Assembly: GCF_014596915.1 (NCBI RefSeq)
Contig: NZ_JACVWU010000002.1
Span: forward strand, 1 to 64,000
Direction: 5' to 3'
Origin: Streptomyces sp. TRM68416
GTDB taxonomy: Bacteria; Actinomycetota; Actinomycetes; Streptomycetales; Streptomycetaceae
Length of the DNA: 64,000 nt
The position numbers were made by a program, and so were the translations under genes. The notes under the pieces were generated by a model, which had not been told where the DNA came from, made no database searches, and saw only the letters and a list, made by a program, of their open reading frames with translations. Numbering within the stretch: position 1 is the first letter of the stretch; every line of letters starts with the position of its first letter. Below are positions 63,417-64,000 of this stretch, in pieces.

Positions 63417-64000
63417 CGGACGCCCTCCGCCACGGGGGCCGTGCGCACGAGCCGTACCCGCTCGGCGCGATAATGGCCGACCCGGCGCACCGACAGCCGC
63501 CAGCCGGGGAGTTCGGCCCGGTCGCCGGGGACCGGGATGCGGCCGAGGAGGTCGGCGACGAGTCCGGCGACGGTCTCGTACGGTCCCTCGGGCACGTCGA
63601 GGCCCATGCGCCGGAGGGTGTCGACGCGGCAGCTGCCGTCGGCGTCCCAGGCGGGCCGGCCCTCCTCCGCGGGGGCGGGGGCGAGTTCGGGGGCGTCCAG
63701 GCCGTCGTGCTCGTCGCGGACCTCGCCGACGATCTCCTCGACGATGTCCTCCAGGGTGACCACGCCGGCGGTGCCGCCGTACTCGTCGACGACGACGGCG
63801 ATGGGCTGCTCGCTGCGCAGCCGGGCGAGCAGCGGCCGGACCGGCAGCGTCTCGGGGACCAGCAGCGCGGGCCGGGCGATCCGGCCGGCCGGGGTGCGCA
63901 GGCGCTCGGCCGCCGGCACGGCCAGGGCGTCCTTGAGGTGGACCATGCCGACGATCTCGTCGATCCGCCCGCGGTACACGGGGAAGCGGGACAGGCCGGT
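63413..64000 (-). CDS. CNNM/CBS protein with CorC_HlyC domain (cut by window edge)
   Basis: The C-terminal 196 residues are visible and the gene continues beyond 64000. A CBS-like segment (VGMVHLKDALAVPAAERL ... PIAVVVDEYGGTAGVVTLEDIVEEIVGEV) is followed by the C-terminal CorC_HlyC domain (CRVDTLRRMGLDVPEGPYETVAGLVADLLGRIP). It overlaps the downstream CNNM gene by four bases, so the two are expressed together. It is probably an ion-efflux partner of the same family. Confidence 0.9.
   Translation of the reverse strand, partial: TGLSRFPVYRGRIDEIVGMVHLKDALAVPAAERLRTPAGRIARPALLVPETLPVRPLLARLRSEQPIAVVVDEYGGTAGVVTLEDIVEEIVGEVRDEHDGLDAPELAPAPAEEGRPAWDADGSCRVDTLRRMGLDVPEGPYETVAGLVADLLGRIPVPGDRAELPGWRLSVRRVGHYRAERVRLVRTAPVAEGVR

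Overview
The window is high-GC actinobacterial chromosome and almost certainly Streptomyces. The signs are very high GC at third codon positions, GTG/TTG starts, a conservon (cvnA-D), DasR-type operators, RbpA behind a SigR-type promoter, and an rRNA leader with the usual Streptomyces sequence. From memory, the order crr-ptsI ... rbpA-fxsA-ppm1 ... Lrp-acyl-CoA dehydrogenase-chitinase matches the S. coelicolor region around SCO1390-SCO1430. The gene pairs glpF-glpK and cvn-oxoprolinase may be local rearrangements. I found no tRNA, insertion sequence, integrase or CRISPR array.

Left part (1-15.2 kb). The edge holds the leader and promoter of a minus-strand rRNA operon. It diverges from crr-ptsI, the general PTS proteins, which lie behind a DasR site. 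Next come acetoacetyl-CoA synthetase, a GH31 glycosidase, a NUDIX hydrolase and a DUF35-thiolase pair headed by two inverted repeats. A degenerate EAL-CBS-GGDEF protein and a glycerol uptake pair (glpF-glpK) follow.

Central part (15.2-35 kb). A conservon (sensor kinase, roadblock, DUF742, GTPase) has a 1214-residue 5-oxoprolinase/hydantoinase fusion gene inserted in frame with the operon between cvnC and cvnD. Upstream is a three-gene SMC/kleisin/KITE-like operon resembling MukBEF or Wadjet JetABC but with no JetD nuclease. It is preceded by an FCD-type GntR regulator. That regulator diverges from pxpABC, the other known type of 5-oxoprolinase, across a perfect 19-bp palindrome.

Right-central part (35-50 kb). 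This holds an SGNH hydrolase and two GT4 glycosyltransferases, one with a long 33-bp-repeat N-terminal extension. It also holds HEAT and ankyrin proteins, a small membrane protein with an FtsK-like protein whose Walker A lysine is missing, and a MocR/YczE pair. A glycerophosphodiesterase, a UMF1-type transporter, RbpA, FxsA and a polyprenol-phosphate mannose synthase complete it.

Right part (50-64 kb). Here are an amidohydrolase, an Lrp regulator, an acyl-CoA dehydrogenase and a secreted GH18 chitinase behind a classical chitin-box promoter. A TetR regulator, a secreted C39-like peptidase, a small P-loop kinase and an EccA-like AAA protein carrying a TTA codon follow, then two CNNM/CBS membrane proteins, the last cut by the window edge.

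Themes: GlcNAc/chitin control by DasR at both ends, two unrelated 5-oxoprolinase systems on either side of the SMC operon, and a palindromic 12-mer CACGCGCGCGTG that recurs eight times.
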